A stretch of DNA of 64,000 bases from NCBI RefSeq assembly GCF_013410355.1, contig NZ_JACCFI010000001.1:3596001-3660000 (forward strand). The letters are read 5' to 3'. This document shows, in pieces, positions 1 to 8,389 of this stretch. The notes below the pieces were generated by a model. The model ran no database searches, was not told the DNA's origin, and worked only from the letters and a program-made list of their open reading frames with translations. A program made the translations under genes and the position numbers. This DNA comes from Agromyces hippuratus. Lineage in GTDB: Bacteria > Actinomycetota > Actinomycetes > Actinomycetales > Microbacteriaceae. Positions within the stretch are counted from its first letter, which is position 1; the number at the start of each line of letters is the position of its first letter.

Positions 1-976
1 TCGTGAGCCGCTCGCCCTCGGGATGCCGGGCCTGGGTCGCTTCGATCGCGGCGAGGTTCGCCGCCTCCGAGCGGTAGTCGAGCTCGGCGCGGAGCGACTC
101 GGCGAACGCCGTCGCCACCGAGCGGAGCCCGAGCGAGCGACCCCACTCGGTCTCGCTCTCGAGCTTGCGGGCGAGTCGCTGCACGATGTCGAGATCCCGC
201 TCGACGCCCGGGATGATCCCCGGACGCTGCACCTTGACCGCGACGACCTCGCCCGAAGCGAGACGGGCCCGGTGCACCTGGCCGATCGACGCCGCGGCGA
301 ACGGCTCGGGATCGAACTCGGCGAAGGCCTCGTCGGCCCGCGCCCCGAGTTCGTCGTGGATGAGCGCGTCGATCTCGTTCCACGCGGCGGGCGGCACCGC
401 CTGCTGCAGCCGTTCGAGCTCGGCGATGTACTCGTGGGGCAGCAGCTCGGAGCGGGTGGAGAGCATCTGCCCGAGCTTGACGAACACCGGGCCCGCTTCT
501 TCGAGCGAGACGCGCAGGGCCTTCGCGTGGGCGCGACGGGCCTGGTCCGCCGCCGGCGTGTGCGAGCGGTCGGGCTTGAACGGCACGAGGCCGTTGCGCA
601 CCGCGATGCGGGTCACCTCGGAGTACCGGCGACCGCGATCGAGGGTGCGCCGGAGATCGGGGATCCACCGGTCGGGTCGCGGCATCGTGCCGCTCGGCAC
701 GATGAGCTCGGCGATGACGAGGAACCCGATGGCCACGAGCACGACGATGCCGAGCTGGATCGGCACCAGGGCCAGCGTTGCGGGGCCGCGCTGCCAGACG
801 AACTGCGACTCGAAGCCGAGCTCCGCGCCGAGGGCGACGAGCCCGGCGATGATGATGCGGCCCGTGCCGACCTGCACGCCGAGGAAGCGCCGCGAGATGC
901 CGGCGAGCAGCATCATGAACAGGATCGTCACGACCGTGACGCCGATCACGCCCAGGATGATGGAACCGGTCGACAT
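1..976 (-). CDS. ABC1/UbiB (AarF) family protein kinase-like, 3' part missing
   Basis: The gene starts at an ATG at 976 behind a GGAGG-type ribosome site and runs off the left edge, so about 325 residues are visible. Three hydrophobic segments lie near residues 3-25, 39-56 and 66-92, an N-terminal membrane arrangement seen in some actinobacterial members. They are followed by the family signature KLGQ (167-170) in FVKLGQMLSTR, then ASIGQVHRA and VAVKVQRPG, which mark the ABC1/UbiB atypical kinase fold. The family supports quinone or other isoprenoid-lipid metabolism through ATP binding or ATPase activity; the substrate here is unknown. It lies 49 bases downstream of the MFS gene on the same strand. 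The family call is firm, the role is not. Confidence 0.85.
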   Translation of the reverse strand, partial: MSTGSIILGVIGVTVVTILFMMLLAGISRRFLGVQVGTGRIIIAGLVALGAELGFESQFVWQRGPATLALVPIQLGIVVLVAIGFLVIAELIVPSGTMPRPDRWIPDLRRTLDRGRRYSEVTRIAVRNGLVPFKPDRSHTPAADQARRAHAKALRVSLEEAGPVFVKLGQMLSTRSELLPHEYIAELERLQQAVPPAAWNEIDALIHDELGARADEAFAEFDPEPFAAASIGQVHRARLASGEVVAVKVQRPGIIPGVERDLDIVQRLARKLESETEWGRSLGLRSVATAFAESLRAELDYRSEAANLAAIEATQARHPEGERLT

Positions 977-1025
977 GGGAGCCCCCTCCGGGCGCGTCGC
1001 CCGCGGCCCACCCCAAGCGTATTGC

Positions 1026-2468
1026 TCAGGCCCCCGCGGGCGCGCCCACCGGTCGGTGCTCGACGTCGTCGACGCTGGCGCGCGGCATGGCGATGCCGCC
1101 CGCGATCGTGACGACCGCAGCGACGAGCACCGCCACGAACACGGCCGTCGAGGCCCCGTGGATCGCGACGGGGGAGTGCTCGCCGAGACCCGACCGGGCG
1201 ATGACGCCGTTGGCCACCGCCCCGAAGATCGCGACGCCGACCGCGCTGCCCATCGAGCGCAGGAACATGTTGGCGCCCGTGACGACGCCGCGCTCCGACC
1301 ACGGCACCGACGACTGCGCGGCGATGAGCGTCGGCGAGGCAACGAGGCCGAGGCCGAGGCCGACGATGAAACACGCGATCGCGGTGGTCCAGACGTTCGG
1401 CGTGAGCGAGGCCGCCACGAGCGCGGCGGAGCCGAGCACGGTGATCGTCAGGCCGATGAGGGCGGTGGCGCGGAACCCGATGCGGAGGAAGAGCCGCCCC
1501 GCCTGGCTCGCCGCGATCGGCCAGCCGAGCGTCAGGGCGGCGACCGCGAGCCCGGACACGAGTGGCGAGGCACCGGCGGTCGCTTCGAGGAAGGTCGGCA
1601 CGTACGACGTCAACCCGATGAGCACGGCGCCGACGCCGAGCGAGATGAGCGACGTGGTGACGATGAGCCGCCGGGAGAAGACCCAGAGCGGCAGCACCGG
1701 CTCGGACGCCCGGCGCTCGATGAACACGAACGCGACGAGCAGCAGGGCGCCGATCGTGAATGCGCCGATCGACTGCCACGAGAGCCACTCCCACGCCTGG
1801 CCGCCCTCGAGCACCGCGAGGATCACCAGGGTCGACGCGATCGTGAGCACGCTCGCACCGGCGAAGTCGATGCGGTGCTTCTCACGGGTGACGGACTCGT
1901 GGTACGAGCGAATGAGCATCCACCCGGCGATGAGGCACAGCGGGATGTTCACGAAGAAGATCCAGCGCCACGACGCGAACTCGGCGAAGATCCCGCCGAG
2001 CGTCGGACCGACGACCGAGGAGATCGCCCACACGCTCGCGATGTAGCCCTGCACGCGGGCGCGCTCGCGCACCGTGTAGATGTCGCCGGTGATCGTGATG
2101 GAGACGGGCAGCACTGCGCCGGCGCCGAGACCCTGGATCGCCCGGAAGACGATGAGCGAGGTCATGTCCCACGCGAAGCCGCAGAGCACCGATCCGACGA
2201 GGAAGATGCCGATGCCGATGAGCATGATCGGCTTGCGCCCGACGGTGTCGGCGAGCTTCGAGTAGATCGGCACCGAGACGGCCTGGGCGAGCAGGTAGAT
2301 CGAGAACAGCCAGGGGAACTGGGTGAATCCGCCGAGGTCGGCGACGATCGACGGCACCGCGGTCGCGAGGATCGTCGAATCGATCGCGATGAGGCCCGTG
2401 GCCAGCATCACGGAGATGAGCACCGGTCCACGCTCCGAACGGAATCCCACAGCAGTCGTCTCGGTCAC
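1026..2468 (-). CDS. MFS drug exporter, DHA2 (EmrB/QacA, 14-TM) type
   Basis: A 480-residue integral membrane protein of the proton-driven drug exporter type. The N-terminal helix reads as LIAIDSTILATAVPSI, then LADTVGRKPIM (MFS motif A after helix 2), RAIQGLGAGAVLP, and VVGPTLGGIF (motif C, an antiporter mark). Its length suits the 14-helix DHA2 group. The reading frame stays open upstream to 2795, but the GTG at 2468 has a GAGGGGGA ribosome site directly before it and begins at the usual place relative to helix 1, so it was chosen. It is divergent from the PerM gene. The substrate cannot be read from sequence, and no regulator gene adjoins it. Confidence 0.9.
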   Translation of the reverse strand: MTETTAVGFRSERGPVLISVMLATGLIAIDSTILATAVPSIVADLGGFTQFPWLFSIYLLAQAVSVPIYSKLADTVGRKPIMLIGIGIFLVGSVLCGFAWDMTSLIVFRAIQGLGAGAVLPVSITITGDIYTVRERARVQGYIASVWAISSVVGPTLGGIFAEFASWRWIFFVNIPLCLIAGWMLIRSYHESVTREKHRIDFAGASVLTIASTLVILAVLEGGQAWEWLSWQSIGAFTIGALLLVAFVFIERRASEPVLPLWVFSRRLIVTTSLISLGVGAVLIGLTSYVPTFLEATAGASPLVSGLAVAALTLGWPIAASQAGRLFLRIGFRATALIGLTITVLGSAALVAASLTPNVWTTAIACFIVGLGLGLVASPTLIAAQSSVPWSERGVVTGANMFLRSMGSAVGVAIFGAVANGVIARSGLGEHSPVAIHGASTAVFVAVLVAAVVTIAGGIAMPRASVDDVEHRPVGAPAGA

Positions 2469-2616
2469 GTTCCCCCTCGGTGTTCGGGCGCGCTGGAACC
2501 GGCCCATGTACCAGCAACGCGTTCGCTCCGGATTCATTCCGGTTCGCGCTGGATCGGATCGAACTCGCCGGGCGGGCCGTGCGACCGCCGGAGCGCCGCA
2601 CGCTACCTTCGGACTC

Positions 2617-3747
2617 ATGAGGATCCGCACGAAACGCGCTGTGCCCGCGCCGCCTCCCGCCGCGGCGGAGATCACGAGCGACGGCGACTCCCGCGCGCCC
2701 GAGGTGCGGATCAACGCGTTCCGCATCGGGTTCGTCGGCGCCCTCGGCGTGCTGCTCGCGGTGCTGCTCGGCGGCATCGTGGGCGAGCTCGGCACCGTGA
2801 TCCTCTACGTCGCGCTGGCCCTGTTCCTGGCACTCGGCCTCGACCCGATCGTGAGCTGGCTGCAGCGGCGCGGCATGGCGCGCTGGGTCGCGATCCTCAT
2901 CGTGTTCGCCGGCGTGATCGGCATCTTCGTCGGGCTCATCGCCACGATCGTGCCGATCGTCATCGAGCAGACGACGAACATCGTCGAGAACTGGGACGAC
3001 ATCGTCGCGAACGTGCAGCACAGCCCGTTCGTGTCGTGGCTCAACGGCATCACCGGCAGCGGCAACGCGATCAAGGACGCGATCGAGTCCGCCGGCGAGT
3101 GGCTCGCCGATCCCGCGAACCTCGGCTCACTCGGCGGCGGCCTCCTCGCCGTGGGGGCGGGCATCGCCGGCGGCTTCACCGGCGCGACGATCGTGCTGAT
3201 CCTGACCCTGTACTTCCTCGCCTCGCTCGACTCGATGAAGCGCTACGCGGCCCGTTTCGTGCCGGCGAGCTCGCGCCCCGGCTACCGAGACGTGTCGGAG
3301 GAGATCACGGGATCCGTCGGCCGCTACGTCATGGGCCAGGTCGGCCTCGCCACCATCAACGGCGTGCTGAGCCTCATCTACCTGTCGATCATCGGGGCGC
3401 CGGTGCCCATCCTCCTGGCGTTCATCGCGTTCCTCTTCTCGCTCGTCCCGCTCGTCGGAACGCTCACGGGCGCGATCATCATCACGCTCGTGTCGTTCGC
3501 GGCATCGCCCGAGACCGCGCTCGCCGCGGCGATCTACTACCTGATCTACATGCAGGTCGAGGCCTACGTGCTGAGTCCGCGCATCATGAGCCGCGCGGTG
3601 GCGGTGCCCGGAGCGCTCGTCGTGATCGCGGCCGTCGCAGGCGGCACCCTCGGCGGAGTGCTCGGCGCGCTCGTCGCCATCCCCGTCGCGGCATCGCTCA
3701 TCATCATCGTGGAGAAGGTCATCTTCCCCAGACAGGACACCATCTAG
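2617..3747 (+). CDS. AI-2E family (PerM-type) transporter
   Basis: A 376-residue membrane protein with the PerM/AI-2E layout: paired N-terminal helices after a short cytoplasmic tail, a hydrophilic region at about residues 130-190, and a C-terminal bundle with PLVGTLTGAI and LSPRIMSRAVAVPGALVVIAA, the typical signature segment. Family members are exporters or antiporters of small solutes; the autoinducer name comes from E. coli TqsA and does not predict the cargo. The ATG at 2617 was chosen because TACCTT (2604-2609) stands seven bases before it with no ribosome site, the local leaderless pattern; a longer frame from 2323 lacks start signals. It is a lone gene, divergent from the MFS exporter. 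Confidence 0.88.
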   Translation: MRIRTKRAVPAPPPAAAEITSDGDSRAPEVRINAFRIGFVGALGVLLAVLLGGIVGELGTVILYVALALFLALGLDPIVSWLQRRGMARWVAILIVFAGVIGIFVGLIATIVPIVIEQTTNIVENWDDIVANVQHSPFVSWLNGITGSGNAIKDAIESAGEWLADPANLGSLGGGLLAVGAGIAGGFTGATIVLILTLYFLASLDSMKRYAARFVPASSRPGYRDVSEEITGSVGRYVMGQVGLATINGVLSLIYLSIIGAPVPILLAFIAFLFSLVPLVGTLTGAIIITLVSFAASPETALAAAIYYLIYMQVEAYVLSPRIMSRAVAVPGALVVIAAVAGGTLGGVLGALVAIPVAASLIIIVEKVIFPRQDTI

Positions 3748-3805
3748 CCCGCACCCTGAGCTCCGGGCGCCGCAGACGGGCTCGGCGCTCTGCCATGCTG
3801 ATCGG

Positions 3806-4213
3806 ATGCCCAGCGCCGTTCAACTGATCCGAGCGTCGACGCTCTCCGACGTCGCCGAGTACGCCTACGCCGCGACCGCCCCGAAGGATGCGCGCCTGGT
3901 CTTCCTCGCCGGCGCGTGCCCGCTCGACGACGACGGATCGACCATCGCGGTCGGCGACTACGTCGGTCAGGCGGCGGCGTGCATCGAGACCATGACGCGT
4001 GCGCTCGCCGCGGCTGGCGCCACGATCGACGACGTCATCAGCACCCGCGTGCTCGTGGCCTCGTCACGACGCGACGACCTCGGCGCGGTCTGGCAGGTCG
4101 TGCGCGACGCGTTCGGAGCCCACGACGTGCCGAGCACGCTGCTCGGAGTGACGGTGCTCGGCTGGGAGCACCAGCTCGTCGAGATCGAGGCGATCGCGGC
4201 CGTCGTCGACTGA
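3806..4213 (+). CDS. RidA/YjgF-family protein lacking the catalytic arginine
   Basis: A 135-residue single-domain protein of the RidA (YjgF/YER057c/UK114) fold, matching the family's usual 125-135 residues. Recognisable parts are VFLAGACPLD near residue 32, QAAACIETMTRALAAAGAT in the middle helix, and the closing strand LVEIEAIAAVV. In archetypal RidA an arginine sits in the segment before that strand (PARS) and is needed for imine deamination. Here the aligned stretch is VPSTLLGVTV, so the arginine is absent. It therefore probably belongs to a non-archetypal Rid subfamily with another ligand or reaction. It stands alone, downstream of PerM and convergent with the Eis-type gene. Confidence 0.82.
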   Translation: MPSAVQLIRASTLSDVAEYAYAATAPKDARLVFLAGACPLDDDGSTIAVGDYVGQAAACIETMTRALAAAGATIDDVISTRVLVASSRRDDLGAVWQVVRDAFGAHDVPSTLLGVTVLGWEHQLVEIEAIAAVVD

Positions 4214-4226
4214 CGAAGCGGCGGCC

Positions 4227-5558
4227 TCAGAACCAGATGCTGAGGTGCGGCGCCCGCTGCGCCGCGAACATGGCGTCGGCGGCAGCGATCGAGCCGGGCG
4301 AGAGCTCGGTGACGCGACCGGCGCGTGCGAGCACCGAGGGATGCACCCCGCCGAGGTAGATCGCGCCGAGTTCGCGCACCCCGAGCCGGATGCTGCGAGC
4401 GCCCTTCACGGATGCCGCGGCATCCGACGGCTCGATGGCCGTGACCTCTGCGCGACCAGCCTCGTCGACGACGAGCTCGAAGCGCCCGCCCGCGATGCCG
4501 ATCGGGTCGTCGACCTCGATCGCGAGCCGGCCCGGCGCGCTGTAACGCCGTGCCGCGAGCGCGGTGACCGGGTCGATCACGCGCAGCCACAGGTGGTCGA
4601 CGACCTCGGAATAGGAGACGGCCCGGGGGTCTTCGAGGAGCCAGGGGAGCGGTTCGTCGACCGAGCGGAGCAGCCCCCGCGTGCCCGACACGAAGTCCTG
4701 CTCGACGAGGAATCGCCAGAGCGCGCGTTCGGCGTCGTCGGTCGCGGCGGCGAGGAAGTCGAACTCCGCGATGCCCGGCTCGTTGGGCTCACGGCTCACG
4801 TGGAACACGGCGAAGCCCTGCGCCTGTCCGCGTTCGTCGTCGTAGCGCACGACCCGCCGTGCGCGGGAACGGCTGCTGTCGGGGTCGTACAGGCCGAGCA
4901 CCCGATCGAGCAGGCCGGGCCAGCGATCGATCTCACCCGGGGTGCGTGCCACCGCGCGACGTGCGATCGCGGGGGCCGCCTCGCGGATGGACGCGGCCTC
5001 GACGAACTGCACGCGGCCCGGGGCATCCGGACCGGTCCAGTGCACCCGCCGTCGATCGACGAACACCGTCGCGGCGCGCGCTGCCGGAGCGTAGCCGTAG
5101 CGGCCGTAGATCGTCGCCTCCGTGGCGGTCAGCATCGCGAGGGCGGCACCCGCGGCACGCGCGTTCTGGAGCTCGGCGAGCATGAGCGCCCTGGCGATGC
5201 CGCGCCGGCGATGCGTCGGAGCGACGGTGACCGAGCTCACGGCCCAGGCGTCGACGCTGCGACCGCCGGGCACGCTGAGCCCCGTGGGCCAGCTCGAGAC
5301 GGTGGCGACGGGAATCGTCGGGTCGACGATCGTGGAGTCGTAGACACCGTGCACCCGCCGATCGGCGATCACGCCGAGGTCGTAGTCGAGTTCGACCTGC
5401 TTCGGCCGGGCGTGGTGGAAGCCCCGGAAGTCGGCCTCGACCCACGCTGCCGCCGCTGCTGCATCGCGCGTGTCGACGAGGCGATAGTCGAGTCCCCTCG
5501 CGGCGAGCGAGGCGAGCGCCTCGGAATCGGCGGGGAACCCCTGCAGGTCGAACGACAT
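4227..5558 (-). CDS. Eis-type GNAT N-acetyltransferase
   Basis: A 443-residue protein with the tripartite Eis layout. An N-terminal GNAT domain carries the acetyl-CoA loop VAPTHRRRGIA (about 112-122) and the segment IYGRYGYAPA, whose first Tyr (about 151) corresponds to the Eis catalytic tyrosine. A second GNAT-like domain and a C-terminal SCP2-like domain follow, ending in Phe, whose carboxylate serves as the base in Eis. Mycobacterial Eis acetylates aminoglycosides and other amines and works as a hexamer; the substrate here is unknown. TACGAT (5570-5565) lies six bases before the ATG at 5558, a leaderless start; an in-frame TTG one codon upstream is less likely. Confidence 0.88.
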   Translation of the reverse strand: MSFDLQGFPADSEALASLAARGLDYRLVDTRDAAAAAAWVEADFRGFHHARPKQVELDYDLGVIADRRVHGVYDSTIVDPTIPVATVSSWPTGLSVPGGRSVDAWAVSSVTVAPTHRRRGIARALMLAELQNARAAGAALAMLTATEATIYGRYGYAPAARAATVFVDRRRVHWTGPDAPGRVQFVEAASIREAAPAIARRAVARTPGEIDRWPGLLDRVLGLYDPDSSRSRARRVVRYDDERGQAQGFAVFHVSREPNEPGIAEFDFLAAATDDAERALWRFLVEQDFVSGTRGLLRSVDEPLPWLLEDPRAVSYSEVVDHLWLRVIDPVTALAARRYSAPGRLAIEVDDPIGIAGGRFELVVDEAGRAEVTAIEPSDAAASVKGARSIRLGVRELGAIYLGGVHPSVLARAGRVTELSPGSIAAADAMFAAQRAPHLSIWF

Positions 5559-5619
5559 CAATCCATCGTAGTGGTGACGCCCATCGGTGGGTCGCGGGCC
5601 GCCGCCTGCCCGGTCCTTG

Positions 5620-6801
5620 TCAGCGCATCCGATAGTCGGGGAGGCGGTCGTCGGTGGCGAAGGCGTCGGTCATCCACATCATCGTGCGATACATCAGGGG
5701 GTTCGCGAAGGTCCAGTCCCTCATCCGGATGCGCCCGGTCGACGGCGGAGCGAGGAAGGGCCCGGCGTTGCCGGAGCGGGCGATCTTCGTCGGCTTGCGC
5801 ATGCGGCGGTCGTAGGCCCCGAACGCCGCCGTGTGGTCGCCGCCCGCGGCGATCAGTTCGCCGGCGAGGATGTAGGCGCCGATGAGCGCGAGCCCGGTTC
5901 CGAAGCCGCCGAGCGTGTTCGCGTAGCCCGCATCGCCGACGAGTGCCGCGCGCCCCTGCGTGAACGAGGTCATCCGGGTGCGCGCGAGGGCGTCGAGGAA
6001 GAAGTCGGATGCCCCGCGGCTGGCCTCGAGCGCGGCGGGAACCCGCCATCCGGCGCCCGCGAACGCCGATTCGAGGAAGGCGCGCTGCGAGGCGAGGTCG
6101 CGCCGGTCGTAGTCGGGCCGCTCCGCGCGGAAGACGAACAGGTTCGGCGCCTTCTGACCGCCGAGGAGGGCCAGGCGACCGGGTTCGTTGTAGCCGTAGG
6201 CGATGCCGCGCCCATCGGGGAGCCGGGTCTCGAGATCGCCGAGCGGTGCCTGCCCGCTGGCGACCGCGTAGTAGAACCCGCGCGTCTCGACGAACCGGTC
6301 CTCCGGGCCGAATGCGAGACGTCGCACCGCGGAGTGCACGCCATCCGCCCCGATCAGGAGGTCGAAGCGCTCGTCGGGTCGACCGGCGAAGGCGACGTCG
6401 ACCCCGTCAGCCGACTCGGTGATCGAGGTGATCTCGTCGTCGTACACGTAGTCGGCATCTGCGGCGGAGTGGGCGAGGAGGATGCCGGCGAGATCGCCGC
6501 GCAGGATCTCGACGTCGCCGCCGATGAACTCGCCTGGCACGACGGCGTTCACCTGGTCGTTCGCGTCGACCATGCGCCAGTCGGTCTTCGCGGTCTGGTG
6601 CGTCTGCACCTCGTCGAGGATTCCCATGCGGGTCAGCAGGGCGTGGTGCGTCCGTCCCTTGAAGTCGACGGCCTGGCCGCCCGGACGTGCGGTCGGGGCC
6701 TTCTCGATGACCGTCACGTCGAAGCCGTTGCGGCCCAGCCAGCGTGCCAGTGCGGGGCCGGCGATGCTCGCGCCGGAGATCAGGACCTTCGTGGTTGCCA
6801 T
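5620..6801 (-). CDS. FAD-dependent monooxygenase (aromatic hydroxylase/TetX-like)
   Basis: A 393-residue class A flavoprotein monooxygenase. The N-terminal Rossmann motif is VLISGASIAGPALA, followed by VTVIEKAP for the FAD ribose. The middle DLLIGADGVHSAVRR is the conserved DG motif that contacts FAD and NADPH, and ALVGDAGYANTLGGFGTG is the GD motif for FAD. Such enzymes hydroxylate phenols or inactivate antibiotics; the substrate is not deducible. The ATG at 6801 has AAGGAC seven bases upstream. It is divergent from a TetR gene, and two copies of a 21-bp palindrome lie in the 87-bp gap, so it is very probably the repressed target and the ligand is probably its substrate. Confidence 0.9.
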   Translation of the reverse strand: MATTKVLISGASIAGPALARWLGRNGFDVTVIEKAPTARPGGQAVDFKGRTHHALLTRMGILDEVQTHQTAKTDWRMVDANDQVNAVVPGEFIGGDVEILRGDLAGILLAHSAADADYVYDDEITSITESADGVDVAFAGRPDERFDLLIGADGVHSAVRRLAFGPEDRFVETRGFYYAVASGQAPLGDLETRLPDGRGIAYGYNEPGRLALLGGQKAPNLFVFRAERPDYDRRDLASQRAFLESAFAGAGWRVPAALEASRGASDFFLDALARTRMTSFTQGRAALVGDAGYANTLGGFGTGLALIGAYILAGELIAAGGDHTAAFGAYDRRMRKPTKIARSGNAGPFLAPPSTGRIRMRDWTFANPLMYRTMMWMTDAFATDDRLPDYRMR

Positions 6802-6824
6802 GTGCGCGTCCTTCGGAGGAGTTA

Positions 6825-6845
6825 ATTGCGTCTAATGGACACAAT
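6825..6845. promoter_or_regulatory. TetR-family operator, copy 1
   Basis: A 21-bp near-perfect palindrome of form ATTGYGTC-N5-GACRCAAT (left arm ATTGCGTC, right arm GACACAAT), located between the monooxygenase start and the TetR gene. A second, weaker copy follows five bases later. The symmetry, size and divergent position fit autoregulation by the adjacent TetR protein. Confidence 0.7.
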
Positions 6846-6850
6846 AACTG

Positions 6851-6871
6851 ATCGCGTACACTGGACGCAAT
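6851..6871. promoter_or_regulatory. TetR-family operator, copy 2, overlapping a -10 box
   Basis: Second 21-bp element in inverted sense: one arm is perfect (GACGCAAT at 6864-6871) and the other has two mismatches. It covers TACACT (6857-6862), a likely -10 box for the TetR gene, so binding here would block that promoter directly. The centres of the two copies are 26 bp apart. Confidence 0.6.
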
Positions 6872-6888
6872 CAGGTCGGAGGGGCATC

Positions 6889-7620
6889 GTGGCGAAGGAC
6901 GAAGCGAACCCGTCGTCGGTCGCGGCGGCGTTCCTCTGGGCGCAGCCGTCGGGGCGGAAACCGGGGCCGAAGCCGAAGTACACGCTCGACGGCATCGCCG
7001 ACGCCGCGATCGCCATCGCGGACGAGTCCGGGCTCGACGAGGTCTCGATGCAGCGTGTCGCCGAGCGACTCGGCACGACGAAGATGGCGCTCTATCGCTA
7101 CGTTCCCGGACGCGCCGAGCTCGACGCGGTCATGCTCGACACCGCACTCGGCGCACCCGTCGAGGCGGAAGCGGCGCAGTGGCGCACGGCTCTGACGGCG
7201 TGGGCCGGCGGAGTCCACGATCGCGCCCTGGCGCACCCGTGGATCGTCGAACTCGTGCAGCGGCCGCACACGCCCGGCCCCGGCGAGCTCGCGTGGTTCG
7301 AGGCCGGTCTCGGCGCAATGGCGGAACTGCCCCTTCGCGGCGGCGAGAAGCTCGACCTGCTGACCCTCCTCGTCGGCCACGTGATGTCGCTCGTGCGCCA
7401 ACGTGCTTCCGCAGGCGCGGCCGAACAGCAGCTCGCGGCGGCGCTCTCGTCCATCCTCGCCACGCGCGCCGAGCGCTACCCGCGGACTGCGAGCGCGTTC
7501 GCCGAAGCCGACGACGACGGTGCCCGCGACGACGCGCTGCGATTCGGCGTCGAACGCGTGCTCGCCGGTGTCGCTGCGCTCGTCGCCGAGCGTGCGGGAT
7601 CCCCGCCGTCTCGTTCCTGA
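6889..7620 (+). CDS. TetR-family transcriptional regulator
   Basis: A 243-residue regulator. A basic segment GRKPGPKPKYTLDGI leads into the helix-turn-helix DEVSMQRVAERLGTTKMALYRYVPGRAEL (positions about 45-75, quoted here only in outline), typical of the TetR group that represses flavoenzyme or efflux genes, with a helical ligand-binding C-terminal domain. The frame is open from 6826, but the GTG at 6889 has GGAGGGG six bases upstream and lies after the operator region, so it is preferred. It is divergent from the FAD monooxygenase and probably controls both genes through the paired palindromes at 6825-6871. The inducer is unknown. Confidence 0.9.
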   Translation: MAKDEANPSSVAAAFLWAQPSGRKPGPKPKYTLDGIADAAIAIADESGLDEVSMQRVAERLGTTKMALYRYVPGRAELDAVMLDTALGAPVEAEAAQWRTALTAWAGGVHDRALAHPWIVELVQRPHTPGPGELAWFEAGLGAMAELPLRGGEKLDLLTLLVGHVMSLVRQRASAGAAEQQLAAALSSILATRAERYPRTASAFAEADDDGARDDALRFGVERVLAGVAALVAERAGSPPSRS

Positions 7621-7684
7621 TCGCGGCGCGCGGCGACGGCGAGCACGGCGCGGCGATACGATGGCGGGGATGCGAGGAGGCGCC

Positions 7685-8389
7685 ATGCGTGCCGTGATGC
7701 TGAACGGTTCCGGTCGGTACGCCGACCCGTGGCACCGCCACTCCGAGACGACCGCGGCGCTCGCCGAACTCGTCGCAGGGGCGGGGTTCGCGGTGGAGGT
7801 CGCCGACGACGTCGACAGGGCGCTCGCGTCCCTGCCGGACGACGTCGCCCTCATCGTCGTGAACGCCGGCGACCCGCATGCGCCGAACCCCGAGGGCGAG
7901 ACCGTCGCCGTGCCCGAGGCCTCCGTGCTCGGATCGGCGAACGCCGTCCTCGGGTCGGCCATCGATCGGGGCATCGGCATCCTCGCCGTGCACACGGCGG
8001 CGGCGAGCCTGCACGACTACCCCGCGTTCGAGCGGGCGCTCGGCGCACGTTGGGTGCGCGACCGCTCGTGGCACCCGCCCATCGGCGAGGCCGCGGTGCA
8101 CATCGTGGGCAACCACGCGATCGCCGAGGGACTCGAGGACTTCACCGTGTTCGACGAGCGCTACACCGATTTCCGGCTCGACGACGTGATCGAGCCGATC
8201 GCCGAACACGAGCACGACGGCATTCGTCATCCTCTCGTGTGGGCGCGGGAGTTCGGTCGCTCGCGTCTCGTCTACGACGCCCTGGGCCATGATGCCCGCT
8301 CCTACGACTCGGCCGGCCACCGTGCACTGCTCGCGGCTTCGCTCGCCTGGCTCGCGCGCGTGCCGGCGCCGACGGCGAACGAGCGGTGA
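7685..8389 (+). CDS. ThuA-like domain protein
   Basis: A 234-residue protein with a class I amidotransferase-like fold of the ThuA type: AVMLNGSGRYADPWH at the N-terminus, ALIVVNAGDP, the nucleophile-elbow-like GIGILAVHTAAASL, and a histidine-rich C-terminal part ending with LVWAREFGRSRLVYDALGHD. ThuA proteins are linked to trehalose or sugar catabolism; several have keto-sugar functions. TACGAT (7657-7662) is followed seven bases later by an ATG at 7670, and AGGAGG then precedes the ATG at 7685; transcription from 7670 with initiation at 7685 is the simplest reading, while a leaderless start at 7670 would add five residues. It overlaps the glycerate kinase start by four bases, so the two are co-translated. 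Confidence 0.8.
   Translation: MRAVMLNGSGRYADPWHRHSETTAALAELVAGAGFAVEVADDVDRALASLPDDVALIVVNAGDPHAPNPEGETVAVPEASVLGSANAVLGSAIDRGIGILAVHTAAASLHDYPAFERALGARWVRDRSWHPPIGEAAVHIVGNHAIAEGLEDFTVFDERYTDFRLDDVIEPIAEHEHDGIRHPLVWAREFGRSRLVYDALGHDARSYDSAGHRALLAASLAWLARVPAPTANER

Noticed and set aside
165..3827. Very long open frame (1,220 residues) on the plus strand across the kinase, MFS and PerM genes
   Set aside because: It is Arg/Asp/Pro-rich antisense or out-of-frame translation over well-recognised genes; such shadow frames are expected at this GC content.
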